A DNA stretch of 64,000 nt from an uncultured Dorea sp. (GCA_910579925.1 CAJTVY010000007.1:44544-108543); one strand, 5' to 3'; positions 51,064-60,072 are shown, numbered from the stretch's first letter. The notes: a model not told the origin generated them from the sequence alone. Program-made: numbers and translations.

Positions 51064-53262
51064 TTATGTTTTTTTCCTTACATTTCCCTCCTCAACTACG
51101 AAACCTCCATGCTCTTTCAGCCGGTTTCTGACCGTCTTTTCCGTGACCGCCATATACTCCGCAAGGTCTTCAACCGTTACATTCTTATCAATCCCACAGG
51201 CTCCAAACGCAGCCTCTAACGACTGTTTCCGTTCTTTTTTCTTATCTGTAGGCGTCTTTCTCTTCCCGATTGCTTTCTGCCAGGGCGCCTTTTCCGCTTC
51301 CGGCTGAATGTCCTTCAGTACGCCCACACGGTCTGTACGGTGTACAGGATAATCGAACCACAGGTTGACCGGCTCAAACTTCGGGAACTCCCTAAGCGTC
51401 CCCTCAATCCGCCAGGCCGTCTTTGTACGTGCCTTGTGCTCTGCCTGACGGATCCGCTCCTCCAGTTCTTCATGCTGCTTCTTAAAAAGTTTCTTTTGGC
51501 AGTATTCCTTCATCCTTGCCTGGCTGCACATGTCGTCCTGGGACACGTCATCTTCCCAGTCATCATACAGGCCGTTCAGATAATCCGCACATACATCGCA
51601 TACGGCGTTATTGACCTGCTGCTTCAGCAGTTCTTCCGAGACGTCCAGTTCGATCAGATCCAGGATGGCGTCCGGATCCCTGGCGAACACTCCCGATCCA
51701 GACGCCCGGTCCATGGCCCGCTTGCCTCCCTGGCTGCCCTTGCTGTGGTGATGGCAGTAGATGACCGCCGCTTTCAGCTCCGTGCAAACTTTGTCAAACT
51801 GGTTGCAGAAATTCGCCATCTGGTCGGCGCTGTTCTCATCACCGGTGATAACCTTGTAGATCGGGTCTATGACAATTGCAATGTAATTCTTTTTGGCAGC
51901 CCTGCGGATCAGCTTGGGTGCCAGCCTGTCCATCGGCACGGCCTTTCCTCTGAGGTTCCAGATATCAATATTGTCCAGATGGTTCGGCCGTAGTCCCATT
52001 GCTTCATAGACGTCCCGGAAACGGTGCAGGCAGGACGCACGGTCAAGTTCCAGGTTTACATACAGCACCTTTCCCCTCGTACATTCCCATATCAGCCATT
52101 CCATGCCTTCAGCGATTGCAATGCACAGTTCGATCAGCGCAAATGATTTTCCGGCCTTGGATGGTCCCGCAATCAGCATCTTATGCCCCTGTCGCAACAC
52201 GTCTCTGATCAGCGGTGCCGACAGTTCCGGCAGATCATCCCATACGTCTTCCAGCCGTTCCGGTTCCGGCAGATCGTCATTGATTCCCTCTATCCATTCA
52301 TACCATTCATCCCAGGTACTCTTCCCGATATTCGTGTCTACAAGAAACTGCTTGTTCCCGTTACGGATGACCCCCGGCATCCGGGACAGCCTGGACGGGT
52401 TCCTGTTCTGGCCGTCCACTTTAAGTCCGTTCTTCTCACACACTTTGTACAGATAATCCACACGATTCCGGTATTCCTTGTAATCCGGTGCATCTACACA
52501 CACAACGGCGTGTAAGCTCTTGCCTCCACTATGGACTAAGCATGCTACTGGCAGTTCCAGTTCCCTGATGACCGCATTCTGTTTTTCTATCTCCGTCGTG
52601 TCCGATTCCACAAGCGCATATTTTAACTCTGTCACGTTCTCATTCTTGCAGTCCTTGCCGTCTAACGGGTTAAACCGGATCCAGGCTCCCGCCTTCGGGT
52701 TATAGTCTCCCAGTACTGAGCCAATATCGTCTCCACACTTACTTAATTGTTGGATCAACTGCCCTGCAGTTCTATCCCAGCAGCCTTTTGACGGCAGGAA
52801 TCTGCCGTCCCTTTCGTAGGTCCGGGTCACATAGCCAACTCTTTCAGACGCTTCAAACAATATTTCCAGGTACTGGATCAACTGTTCTGCCGGTTTCCAT
52901 TCCTCCGGCTCTTTTACTTCCTTCTTTTCCATCCGTTTCCGGTCTATGTCATTCTCTACACTGATCTCATCGTCCCAGTCAAGTTCACGCCCTTCGTAAG
53001 CGGGCCTCCATCCCCGGTCAAGCGCCATCTGCACGATGGTCCCCGCCGTGACCGGGGTCGCATTTCCATGGAAGCTTCGCCACTTTTTTTCACATTCCTG
53101 TGCATGGTACCTTCCTATATCCCTGCGGCTCCATTCATCCCAGACAGAAACCTGGTATCCCTCATGCTTCAAAGCCATGCCAACATTTATCCATTCCTGG
53201 TAACTGCAGCCGGAAGGATCTATATGTCCTATGATTTCTGTTAAGTCTGTCTGCCGCTTCAT
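51064..53262 (-). CDS. Phage primase/helicase (PriCT-2, AAA domain)
   Basis: This 732-residue replication protein starts with a PriCT-2-like part (residues about 1-85; YQEWINVGMALKHEG, CEKKWRSFHG), has a prim-pol-like middle (200-310; ESDTTEIEKQ, SGGKSLHAVVCVDA), a RepA-like AAA ATPase (Walker A AGPSKAGKS near 365-373; DPIYKVITGDENSA) and a C-terminal winged helix (VEDLAEYMAVTEKTVRNRL). It is the probable initiator and primase-helicase. Confidence 0.87.
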   Translation of the reverse strand: MKRQTDLTEIIGHIDPSGCSYQEWINVGMALKHEGYQVSVWDEWSRRDIGRYHAQECEKKWRSFHGNATPVTAGTIVQMALDRGWRPAYEGRELDWDDEISVENDIDRKRMEKKEVKEPEEWKPAEQLIQYLEILFEASERVGYVTRTYERDGRFLPSKGCWDRTAGQLIQQLSKCGDDIGSVLGDYNPKAGAWIRFNPLDGKDCKNENVTELKYALVESDTTEIEKQNAVIRELELPVACLVHSGGKSLHAVVCVDAPDYKEYRNRVDYLYKVCEKNGLKVDGQNRNPSRLSRMPGVIRNGNKQFLVDTNIGKSTWDEWYEWIEGINDDLPEPERLEDVWDDLPELSAPLIRDVLRQGHKMLIAGPSKAGKSFALIELCIAIAEGMEWLIWECTRGKVLYVNLELDRASCLHRFRDVYEAMGLRPNHLDNIDIWNLRGKAVPMDRLAPKLIRRAAKKNYIAIVIDPIYKVITGDENSADQMANFCNQFDKVCTELKAAVIYCHHHSKGSQGGKRAMDRASGSGVFARDPDAILDLIELDVSEELLKQQVNNAVCDVCADYLNGLYDDWEDDVSQDDMCSQARMKEYCQKKLFKKQHEELEERIRQAEHKARTKTAWRIEGTLREFPKFEPVNLWFDYPVHRTDRVGVLKDIQPEAEKAPWQKAIGKRKTPTDKKKERKQSLEAAFGACGIDKNVTVEDLAEYMAVTEKTVRNRLKEHGGFVVEEGNVRKKT

Positions 53263-53263
53263 G

Positions 53264-54856
53264 CTACGCTCCTATGTTTTCCGGTATGTATTCACCTGGA
53301 TTGATTTCCTGCGGTACCCGCCATCCATTCCCCGCAATCCGGTCTATCAGTTTTTTTGCCGTTTCAAACTGCCAGGTGCCCACATGCAGAAATCCCCTGC
53401 TTTCCAGAAATCTGATTTGCTTTGGTGTCGTGAGTCCCTCATGTCTCCTTTTATCAAGCCGGTCCAACAGCTTCGATGCCTTGCCGGCATTATCAATCCC
53501 ATCCGGCAGGATCCCTAACTTCTCAAGCGTGCTTTTCTGCTTGTCAGAAGGCGGCGCCATTTCCCATCCGAACGCCGGCACATATCCAGCAAGATCCTCC
53601 GCCTGGATACTCATTTCAAACTGAAGAGGATCCACCAGCTTCTTCTTTCTCCGCTTCATTTCCGCAAGCTTCTTCGCAAGCGCCTCTTCCCTCTGCGCAA
53701 TGACGTCCTCTGACGCAGATTTCTCCGCTTCTTCGATGTCAACCGGGCACCCCGCCTCTTCCAGGTTCTCCGTCATCTTTTGGGCAACCTCTTCACTTTC
53801 ACAGATAAGGTGCGCCGGATGGCATAATTCATGGCGTTCGGTATGCCACAAAAAGTCCAGCAATAACAGATGGTCTTTCCCTTGTGAAAGCCTCGTCCCC
53901 CTTCCCACCATCTGGCAGTAAAGGCTCCTGACCTTTGTCGGCCTCAGCACCACAATGCAGTCCACAGACGGGCAGTCCCATCCCTCCGTCAGCAGCATGG
54001 AATTGCAGAGCACGTTATACCGGTCTGATTCAAAATCTTTTAAGATCTCCGCCCGGTCCTGGCTGTCCCCGTTCACCTCGGCAGCCCGGAAACCGTTTTC
54101 ATTCAGGATGTCTCTGAATTTCTGGCTTGTCTTCACTAATGGAAGGAATACAACCGTCTTTCTTTCCTGGCAGTACCCCTTCATTTCTTCTGCGATCGTA
54201 TGCAGGTACGGATCCAGGGCCGTCCCCAGATCACTCGCCTTGAAATCGCCCGACTGCATCCCGACGCCCGTAAGGTCTACCTTCAGCGGGATCGTGACCG
54301 CCTTGATTGGAGAAAGGTATCCTTCCTTAATGGCCTTTGGCAGCGTATATTCATACGCCATGCTTTCAAACACGCTTCCCAGATTTCTCATGTCCCCCCT
54401 GTCCGGGGTCGCCGTAACACCAAGCACCTTTGCTTCCGGGAAATGCTGCAGCACCCTCTGGTAACTGTCAGAAATGCAGTGGTGCGCTTCATCGATGATA
54501 ATGGTGTCAAAGTAATCTTCCGGGAACTGTCCCAGTCTTTTCTCCTGCATCATGGTCTGTACGGAACCAACCACGATACGGAACCAGCTGCCAAGGCAGG
54601 TCTCTTCCGCCTTCTCCGTTGCGCAGCCAAGCCCCGTTGCCTTCGCAATCTTATCTGCGGCCTGCTGAAGGAGTTCGCCCCGGTGCGCAAGGATCAGCAC
54701 CCTGTCGCCGTTCCTTACGCATTCCTCCGCTATCTTTGCAAATACGATCGTCTTCCCGCATCCGGTAGGCAGTACCAGGAGTGTCCTCCTGGTACCATTA
54801 TCCCAGTTTTCAAAAATCGCTTCCTTCGCTTCTCTCTGGTATGGCCTCAATTCCAC
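53264..54856 (-). CDS. DEAD/DEAH-box helicase
   Basis: The 530-residue superfamily 2 helicase has Walker A PTGCGKT (about 30-36), DEAH (IIIDEAHHC), VTATPDR, and motif VI QMVGRGTRLS. The C-terminal 200 residues include a coiled part and a region like DEAD helicases of Clostridial phages. It follows the DUF669 gene, a common pairing in phage replication modules. It probably aids replication or recombination. Confidence 0.92.
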   Translation of the reverse strand: MELRPYQREAKEAIFENWDNGTRRTLLVLPTGCGKTIVFAKIAEECVRNGDRVLILAHRGELLQQAADKIAKATGLGCATEKAEETCLGSWFRIVVGSVQTMMQEKRLGQFPEDYFDTIIIDEAHHCISDSYQRVLQHFPEAKVLGVTATPDRGDMRNLGSVFESMAYEYTLPKAIKEGYLSPIKAVTIPLKVDLTGVGMQSGDFKASDLGTALDPYLHTIAEEMKGYCQERKTVVFLPLVKTSQKFRDILNENGFRAAEVNGDSQDRAEILKDFESDRYNVLCNSMLLTEGWDCPSVDCIVVLRPTKVRSLYCQMVGRGTRLSQGKDHLLLLDFLWHTERHELCHPAHLICESEEVAQKMTENLEEAGCPVDIEEAEKSASEDVIAQREEALAKKLAEMKRRKKKLVDPLQFEMSIQAEDLAGYVPAFGWEMAPPSDKQKSTLEKLGILPDGIDNAGKASKLLDRLDKRRHEGLTTPKQIRFLESRGFLHVGTWQFETAKKLIDRIAGNGWRVPQEINPGEYIPENIGA

Positions 54857-55299
54857 TAAAACTCACCCGCCTTGAACGTAAACTGTTTCTTTGGTTTGGG
54901 AAGGAATTTCTTTACATGGTTATACTTTTTCTCCGGGTTATCCCTGTCCGGCGTCACTTCAACCAACGCACGCCCCGTAGCCTGCGGAACCAGCTGCCAG
55001 TTCATCTTTACTTTTCTATTGATTTTCTCTGCGCCAATAGACAGGAAAAATTCCGAAAGTTTCCATTCCATACTTTTGTGTAATAAAAAGCTTTCATTTA
55101 TGATGGTCGTGCCTTCTGGAGCAGTTACACGGAGCTTTAATAATGCACGTTTGCATGGCGGAATCTTTTTACCACCCTCATACCGGCTTCTTTCAAAGCC
55201 TTCTACGGTAAAATCATACTCACCTTCCGGAAGGAGAGTGTATCCATCACTTACTTCTATTTCGTCATCCCAATCCATTTCTCTTTCAATCTCACCCAT
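54856..55299 (-). CDS. DUF669 protein
   Basis: This 147-residue protein starts at ATG 55299, 8 bases after AGGAGG. It has the DUF669 pattern LPEGEYDFTVEGFERSR, then ESFLLHKSMEWKLSEFF, and a basic C-terminus. The family is a phage protein linked with replication, sometimes regarded as ssDNA-binding. It lies between the Sak4-like ATPase and helicase genes. Confidence 0.85.
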   Translation of the reverse strand: MGEIEREMDWDDEIEVSDGYTLLPEGEYDFTVEGFERSRYEGGKKIPPCKRALLKLRVTAPEGTTIINESFLLHKSMEWKLSEFFLSIGAEKINRKVKMNWQLVPQATGRALVEVTPDRDNPEKKYNHVKKFLPKPKKQFTFKAGEF

Positions 55300-55318
55300 G
55301 TTCATATCCTCCTAATCT

Positions 55319-56458
55319 TTAATCAAATGGGATTTCCTGTTCACTCCTCATCTTTTTAATTACTGCCAATACTTGTGGCCACGCACCCACTAAAACACCA
55401 TCTACATAATCGCTTGGAAGGTTTACAAACGGAGTCCCTTTAGGGAAAATCTGTGAATATTTTAAATAAACAGCTTCCATCAGTTCCTCTTCCGATACCA
55501 AGTTGACATACATCAGATCCTGCAACACCTTTGGTATGTAATCATTTAAACGGAATGCTTCACTCTGCGACATATCCACTCCCGACTTCGTATCCTTTTT
55601 TTCCTGGATCTTTGTACCCGTATTGAAATCCACCGTTTCGTCAACGTCAGCTTCCGGCAGGCTCATAAAATCCGGCACCTTATTTGTTTTCTTCTCTTTG
55701 GGTGCTGAGGCAGACTTTTGTTTTACATCTGAATCCTCCACAATGTGCCGGATCACTTCATAATCAAAGTCACATTCGTCTGGAAGCCCGTAACGGTTCT
55801 TTGCATCCCAGCAGGGGTGGTGGGACGTATACATGATCCGTTTCCCGCCCTGTCCTTTGTGCTTCTTCCCCTTGTCATCGACAGCTATGGAATACGTCTT
55901 GTAATTGACAAACAGCAGCATGTCGGCCCATTCCTTCACCAAAGGGGCCGTCTGGGATGAAGTCTTCTTGCCTAGCTTCAATTCCCACCTGTCATACGCA
56001 CCCATTTCATCCGGCTGTTCGAATTTCTTGATATGGGCATGTGCCGTCAGGACAACATTGACTCCCGTCTCCACAAGGTCCTCCAGGCGGTTTAGGAACT
56101 TCCCGAACTCTTCTTTGGAATACACGTAGCCATTACCATACCCAAAACTTTCTATCCCGTCTTTCTGGTGCTTGTTGCAGACATGCTCCACACAGAGCTG
56201 CTCCGCCCAGTCGACAGTATCTATGACCAGGGTCTTACATATCCCCGGCGTCCCCTTGACATACTGGATCTCCTGCAGAAGATATTCCCAGCTACTCGGT
56301 CGCGGGAGCCTGGCCACGTCCATGTCCTTCGTGCTTCCTTCCGTATCAATAAACACGGCATTAGGGAATCTGGCCGCAAATGTTGATTTCCCAATTCCTT
56401 CAGGGCCGTAAATTGTAATTTTTTTTGCATGTGGAAATTTCCCTCTAATAATTTCCAT
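55319..56458 (-). CDS. Sak4-like RecA-type ATPase
   Basis: The 379-residue protein has Walker A YGPEGIGKST (18-26), VFIDTEGSTKDMD and LVIDTVDWAEQLC, the AAA_24/Sak4 type of phage single-strand annealing or recombination ATPase. Together with DUF669 it forms a recombination module. The C-terminal 120 residues, including KKTNKVPDFMSLPEADV, are less conserved and acidic. Confidence 0.85.
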   Translation of the reverse strand: MEIIRGKFPHAKKITIYGPEGIGKSTFAARFPNAVFIDTEGSTKDMDVARLPRPSSWEYLLQEIQYVKGTPGICKTLVIDTVDWAEQLCVEHVCNKHQKDGIESFGYGNGYVYSKEEFGKFLNRLEDLVETGVNVVLTAHAHIKKFEQPDEMGAYDRWELKLGKKTSSQTAPLVKEWADMLLFVNYKTYSIAVDDKGKKHKGQGGKRIMYTSHHPCWDAKNRYGLPDECDFDYEVIRHIVEDSDVKQKSASAPKEKKTNKVPDFMSLPEADVDETVDFNTGTKIQEKKDTKSGVDMSQSEAFRLNDYIPKVLQDLMYVNLVSEEELMEAVYLKYSQIFPKGTPFVNLPSDYVDGVLVGAWPQVLAVIKKMRSEQEIPFD

Positions 56459-56986
56459 TTAACCGACCTTCTTTCTTCTATTATTGGCTTGCACTTTAGC
56501 ATCAACCCATCTACAATTTTCTGGACAATAATTGCCATTAAAATCAATACGGTCAAGTGTACATGCCATATATTTTGCAGTTGGATTATATCCTGTCGCT
56601 AACGCCCACCTTCTAAATGAATCATAATTTGTTCTCCACTCATCACAGACACGTATTCCTCTTCCACCATAATTTTGATAATCTTTACGATTTTTGTCAT
56701 AACATCTTTGAATCATCGAATGCCACACACCATAAAGGCGTTCTTCTTGATGATTGCTACATCCGCCATGAACCATATTCCTTCTATTCCTAATTACTAA
56801 TTGTTGTGAATGAATACATCCACATGATTTTGTATCTCCTGTTCTTAAATTTCTTGTAGTTGCTTCTGTCATCTTTCCACAATCGCAAATACACTGCCAT
56901 AAAGGACTTCCATTTTTTGTCCCAATTCTTTTTACAACTCGTAATCGTGAAAACTGTTGCCCTGTTAAATCAATAAATGCTCCCAT
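56459..56986 (-). CDS. HNH/AP2-like phage protein
   Basis: The 175-residue protein has an N-terminal DLTGQQFSRLRVVKR, a CDCGKM...CGC zinc site, and a C-terminal RCYDKNRKDYQNYGGRGI plus LDRIDFNGNYCPENCRWV part, typical of phage HNH-like or homing-type proteins. ATG 56986 follows the stop of the gene before it. It is more A/T-rich than its neighbours, fitting an insertion into the recombination module. Confidence 0.72.
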   Translation of the reverse strand: MGAFIDLTGQQFSRLRVVKRIGTKNGSPLWQCICDCGKMTEATTRNLRTGDTKSCGCIHSQQLVIRNRRNMVHGGCSNHQEERLYGVWHSMIQRCYDKNRKDYQNYGGRGIRVCDEWRTNYDSFRRWALATGYNPTAKYMACTLDRIDFNGNYCPENCRWVDAKVQANNRRKKVG

Positions 56987-56987
56987 A

Positions 56988-57215
56988 TCAACACTTCTCT
57001 TTCTTCTCATTTCTTTGCAATCCATATGCTTGATTCATCAAAGATGTCATATGCTTTGCATGGTCATGAGCCATACAAAAAACTGCATGGAATGCACCAT
57101 CAAATTCTTCGTATCCGTTACATCCATTGTAAATAGCGTCATAAGTTGCTAATGTAGCACTTCTTAAAATCTCTGCTTCGTGTGCCAGCTCCTCAATTTC
57201 AAATGCTAACTCCAT
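56988..57215 (-). CDS. Small hypothetical protein under internal switch
   Basis: A 75-residue protein (FEIEELAHEAEILRSATLAT, GAFHAVFCMAHDHAKHMTSL) of helical type. It is the first gene read from the minus-strand promoter at 57265-57293 and probably leads the replication module transcript. No family is recognised. Confidence 0.6.
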   Translation of the reverse strand: MELAFEIEELAHEAEILRSATLATYDAIYNGCNGYEEFDGAFHAVFCMAHDHAKHMTSLMNQAYGLQRNEKKEKC

Positions 57216-57231
57216 AGTATTCTCCTTCCTT

Positions 57232-57293
57232 TACATACGTTTTGTATGTATATTTGTTTTTAACAATATAGTACAATTTGTATGTAATGTCAA
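57232..57293. promoter_or_regulatory. Internal divergent control region
   Basis: A minus-strand promoter (TTGACA 57288-57293, 17 bases, TATATT 57265-57270) drives the 57215 operon. TACATAC (57232-57238) and GTATGTA (57244-57250) form an operator-like inverted repeat, and another TTGTATGTAA copy (57278-57287) lies in the promoter spacer. The plus-strand XRE gene begins just beyond, so it likely binds here. Confidence 0.75.
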
Positions 57294-57316
57294 GAAATAT
57301 TTTTAGGAGGTATACT

Positions 57317-57550
57317 ATGTTCAGCAAAAGACTTCGTGAAGTCCGTATGAAATGTGGCTTAACTCAACAAAACATGGCCGATAAACTTGAAATATCTTTA
57401 AACGCATACCAAAAGTACGAGCAATCAGAACGTTCACCATCTTTGGATTGTCTGGTTAAAATAGCAGATATTTTTGATGTATCTCTTGATTACCTACTAT
57501 GCAGAGACAGTTTTATTCAATCTCACGCAATTTCCTCTGGTGAATTTTGA
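57317..57550 (+). CDS. XRE-family regulator (divergent)
   Basis: The 77-residue protein has a helix-turn-helix (FSKRLREVRMKCGLTQQNMA, ISLNAYQKYEQSERSPSL) and DVSLDYLLCR, as in phage repressors. ATG 57317 has AGGAGG 7 bases upstream. It is the only plus-strand gene in the replication half and faces the replication operon across operator-like repeats, so it probably controls that operon. Its 3' end overlaps the next gene by 38 bases. Confidence 0.85.
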   Translation: MFSKRLREVRMKCGLTQQNMADKLEISLNAYQKYEQSERSPSLDCLVKIADIFDVSLDYLLCRDSFIQSHAISSGEF

Positions 57551-57704
57551 ATAAATCTTCAAGAGAATCCCAAATTTCAAAATCACCTGTTCTACTCCCT
57601 TGTTCGATTTTCTGATAATATACAAGACTTATTTCTATCTTGTCTGCCACCTGTTGTTGCGTCATGCCCGCTTTCTGGCGGGCTTCTTTTAAATTCCTAC
57701 GCAT
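57513..57704 (-). CDS. XRE-family small regulator (convergent)
   Basis: A 63-residue helix-turn-helix protein (MRRNLKEARQKAGMTQQQVA, KIEISLVYYQKIEQGSRTG). It is cotranscribed with the SMC-like gene and runs head-on into the plus-strand XRE gene with a 38-base overlap at the ends, which allows mutual antisense effects. Confidence 0.8.
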   Translation of the reverse strand: MRRNLKEARQKAGMTQQQVADKIEISLVYYQKIEQGSRTGDFEIWDSLEDLFKIHQRKLREIE

Positions 57705-59035
57705 TAAAATTCACCTACTTTCCACGAAGGGTTTTTCGACGCCTCCCTCACATTCTCTTCCGGAAGCTCCTGCCCCTTTACATATCCGTCCTCGATAATT
57801 ATGCTACATTCATCTCCGGTGCTGACCCTGGTAGCGATCGCCTGCAGCCCTTCCCGTTCCAGCCACTGGCCGAACTCGTTCAGCGTCTGCATGTCCATCT
57901 GCTCTAATTTATCTAGGAGAACGAAACCGCACTTCGGATTCAGCTTCCGGACGATCGCAGTGGAAACCTTCAGCCTGTCCGACCCGGACATGTTATCCCA
58001 TAGCTGCCCCTTGTACACTAGCTCCCCGTCCTTCACGGATAATTCCGGGAGCGGCAGGTCTGCAGCCTTCAACAAGTCCATCTGCGCCTGCTTGGTATCT
58101 TCAATTTCTCTGGTGAGATATGCATACTGGTCCATGTACTGCTTCGCATCGTCTTCCGCCTTCTCCTTGTCCAGGTTTGCCCTTACTTTCCGGTTGATCT
58201 CCTCTATGTCCGCAATGCTTGCCTCCAGTTCTGCCGTAGACTCATCCTGTAATTCCGATACCGTTTTCATTGCGGTTGCCTCATCCAGGACTGCCTGGTC
58301 ATACTCCCGTTTCAGCTTGTCCTTCCGTGCCTGCAGGTCTGAGATCTGGTCGTCAATCCGGCTCATGTCGTCAAAGAGCCGGCACTTGCCTGCGGTAATC
58401 TCATTCAGCCGTTCCCTCTTCCGCTGGTTCTCCCCGTTCCTCGCCAGGATGTCCTGCTGTTTCTGAAGCAATTCTGACGGTGATACCAGTTCATCGGGTG
58501 CGTCCGGGTAATACCTCTGTTCATCTGCAAATTTCTTTTTCTGGTCGGCGATCTGCCCGATGGTGCGCCTCTGGCCGAAAAGTTCCTTTTCCTTCTTTTC
58601 AAGCCCCGCAAGCTGCTCGCCCACACCGATGATTCTAAGAAGTGTCCGTGCCTTTTCCTTGCCCGGACTGTCCATGAATTTGGGAAGATCCAGCGCAAGC
58701 TGCTCCACAAATTCATTCAGAAGCTGCTGACCGCTCTTGTTCCCCTCTGGATCCGTAACTTTTAAGCTGCTGTTTTTACCCTTTCTTTCAACAACCAATC
58801 CGTTGCTCAATACAACACGGAGATTTGGGGGGATCGCAGATCCTTCTCGTGTCGCCTGGGAAGGACGGTACTTTTCTCCACCCAGGACCCAGGCTATGGA
58901 ATCCAATACGGACGTCTTACCCTGGTTGTTATTCCCTCCAACGATCGTTAATCCATTCCTGGATGGCTCAATTATCACCGCCTTGATACGCTTGACGTTT
59001 TCAATCTCCAGCTTGTTGATCTTGATGTTATCCAT
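57704..59035 (-). CDS. SMC/RecN-like ATPase
   Basis: The 443-residue protein has an N-terminal Walker A GGNNNQGKTSVLDS (33-41), a long central coiled coil (about 165-330), and a C-terminal SGSDRLKVSTAIVRKL signature with GFVLLDKLEQMD Walker B. It is of the AAA_23 SbcC/RecF-like kind found in phage recombination modules, often near a nuclease or annealing protein. It probably takes part in end processing. Confidence 0.85.
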   Translation of the reverse strand: MDNIKINKLEIENVKRIKAVIIEPSRNGLTIVGGNNNQGKTSVLDSIAWVLGGEKYRPSQATREGSAIPPNLRVVLSNGLVVERKGKNSSLKVTDPEGNKSGQQLLNEFVEQLALDLPKFMDSPGKEKARTLLRIIGVGEQLAGLEKKEKELFGQRRTIGQIADQKKKFADEQRYYPDAPDELVSPSELLQKQQDILARNGENQRKRERLNEITAGKCRLFDDMSRIDDQISDLQARKDKLKREYDQAVLDEATAMKTVSELQDESTAELEASIADIEEINRKVRANLDKEKAEDDAKQYMDQYAYLTREIEDTKQAQMDLLKAADLPLPELSVKDGELVYKGQLWDNMSGSDRLKVSTAIVRKLNPKCGFVLLDKLEQMDMQTLNEFGQWLEREGLQAIATRVSTGDECSIIIEDGYVKGQELPEENVREASKNPSWKVGEF

Positions 59036-59074
59036 CTATCTTCTGCCTCCTTTAAATATTTGCAACATATACTA

Positions 59075-59103
59075 TTTACATCCGTCTCCTTATCCGCTAT
59101 AAT
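59075..59103 (+). promoter_or_regulatory. Promoter of plus-strand small RNA 3
   Basis: TTTACA and TATAAT with a 17-base spacer. The -10 is centred in the palindrome CCGCTATAATAGCGG (59094-59108), so it is probably repressible. Confidence 0.7.
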
Positions 59104-59109
59104 AGCGGT

Positions 59110-59161
59110 AGATACTCTCTGAGCGCTTAAGGATTGCCGTCCTATATAAGCGCTCTTTTTC
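59110..59161 (+). ncRNA. Predicted plus-strand small RNA 3
   Basis: A predicted 50-55 nt RNA ending in an intrinsic terminator: stem GAGCGCTTA (59121-59129) with TAAGCGCTC (59147-59155), 17-base loop, then UUUUU. It lies in the gap between two minus-strand genes and its tail touches the stop codon of the gene at 59160. The layout matches small RNAs 1 and 2. Confidence 0.55.
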
Positions 59162-59357
59162 ATTCCCAGACCACTCTGCCACTCTCATCCCGGTAGAACC
59201 ACCAGCACGAGTCCTCATAGGTAATGCTGATCCGGCCGTCCTTCTCCTGGTACGCCCTTGCCACCCTGCCATGGCTCCACGGCCTGTCCGCCTCCATGTG
59301 GGCTTTCGCATAGCGCATGACCTCTTCCGTGACCGGGATCTCTTCCCTCGCATTCAA
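59160..59357 (-). CDS. Small early phage protein
   Basis: A 65-residue protein starting from TTG 59357 (GGGGAGGG upstream). ITEEVMRYAKAHMEAD-like helix, then YEDSCWWFYRDESGRVVW. No family is recognised. It lies in a chain of overlapping small early genes. Confidence 0.55.
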   Translation of the reverse strand: MNAREEIPVTEEVMRYAKAHMEADRPWSHGRVARAYQEKDGRISITYEDSCWWFYRDESGRVVWE

Positions 59358-59358
59358 C

Positions 59359-59544
59359 TTAACCCTCCCCTCTGTATGTAAGGCCGATGACCACGTATTT
59401 CAGTATCTGTAATACCGACGTCACTGGATGGACACCTTTTCTCACTCTGTCATCCTTAATCTCTTTGATAATACAGGACAGTTCTGCCATCACATCTATT
59501 TCAGCCCCTTTAACAATCGTCTTTCCTTCATTGACGTAAATCAT
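59359..59544 (-). CDS. Small early phage protein
   Basis: A 61-residue protein (MIYVNEGKTIVKGAEIDVMA, ELSCIIKEIKDDRV) similar in style to small proteins common in Clostridial phage early regions. It overlaps the previous gene by 4 bases. Function unknown. Confidence 0.55.
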   Translation of the reverse strand: MIYVNEGKTIVKGAEIDVMAELSCIIKEIKDDRVRKGVHPVTSVLQILKYVVIGLTYRGEG

Positions 59545-59780
59545 CCCGTCTTCACCCAACCTTTCCTTTCTGCCAGCCTGCGCCAGATTTCCTCCTGGCT
59601 GATGTGGAAAAATTCTCCCAGCTCATAAACGCTCATCTCGATCGTGTCGCACGTCAGACCCGTTTTGCTCTTGGGGATGATCTTCCCAGGCCACTCCCCG
59701 ATCTCGATCCGCTTCTTGACCTTCATGGGTGCGCATTCAAGTACCGCTGCCGCCTGCGTCGCATTCAAGACATCCCTCAT
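59541..59780 (-). CDS. Small HTH-like early protein
   Basis: The 79-residue protein (NATQAAAVLECAPMKVKKRI, MSVYELGEFFHISQEEIWRR) looks like an excisionase-type winged helix or a tandem helix-turn-helix. GGGAGG precedes the ATG. It could act in excision, but the integrase is not in the window, so this is uncertain. Confidence 0.55.
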   Translation of the reverse strand: MRDVLNATQAAAVLECAPMKVKKRIEIGEWPGKIIPKSKTGLTCDTIEMSVYELGEFFHISQEEIWRRLAERKGWVKTG

Positions 59781-59829
59781 GGCCTCACCTCCCTCCTACC
59801 TCTATATCTGTTCGATAATGGAGCCTGCG

Positions 59830-60072
59830 TCATTCAGCCGCCAGATACTTATAGGCCTCTAATATTTCTGTCAGCTTATCCGGCATCGTCCGCAAGTCTT
59901 CCTGTATTTGATTTGACAGCGATTCTGAAACTTTTATGTAATCCCTTATCAGCTGCAAATCCTGTATCCGGTTTAGCTCTAATTCAGCGATTCTCTTTTC
60001 AGCGATTTCAATACGTTCTTTTAAAACTGCCACCTCATTATGAGAACCAACTATTTGCCTCTGTGCATTCAA
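59830..60072 (-). CDS. Coiled-coil early protein
   Basis: An 80-residue coiled-coil protein (KERIEIAEKRIAELELNRIQ) starting from TTG 60072, 7 bases after GGAGG. It overlaps the stop of the preceding gene. Function is unknown. Confidence 0.55.
   Translation of the reverse strand: MNAQRQIVGSHNEVAVLKERIEIAEKRIAELELNRIQDLQLIRDYIKVSESLSNQIQEDLRTMPDKLTEILEAYKYLAAE

Noticed and set aside
51340..51993. Plus-strand frame opposite the primase/helicase
   Set aside because: Shadow frame without ribosome site or family features.
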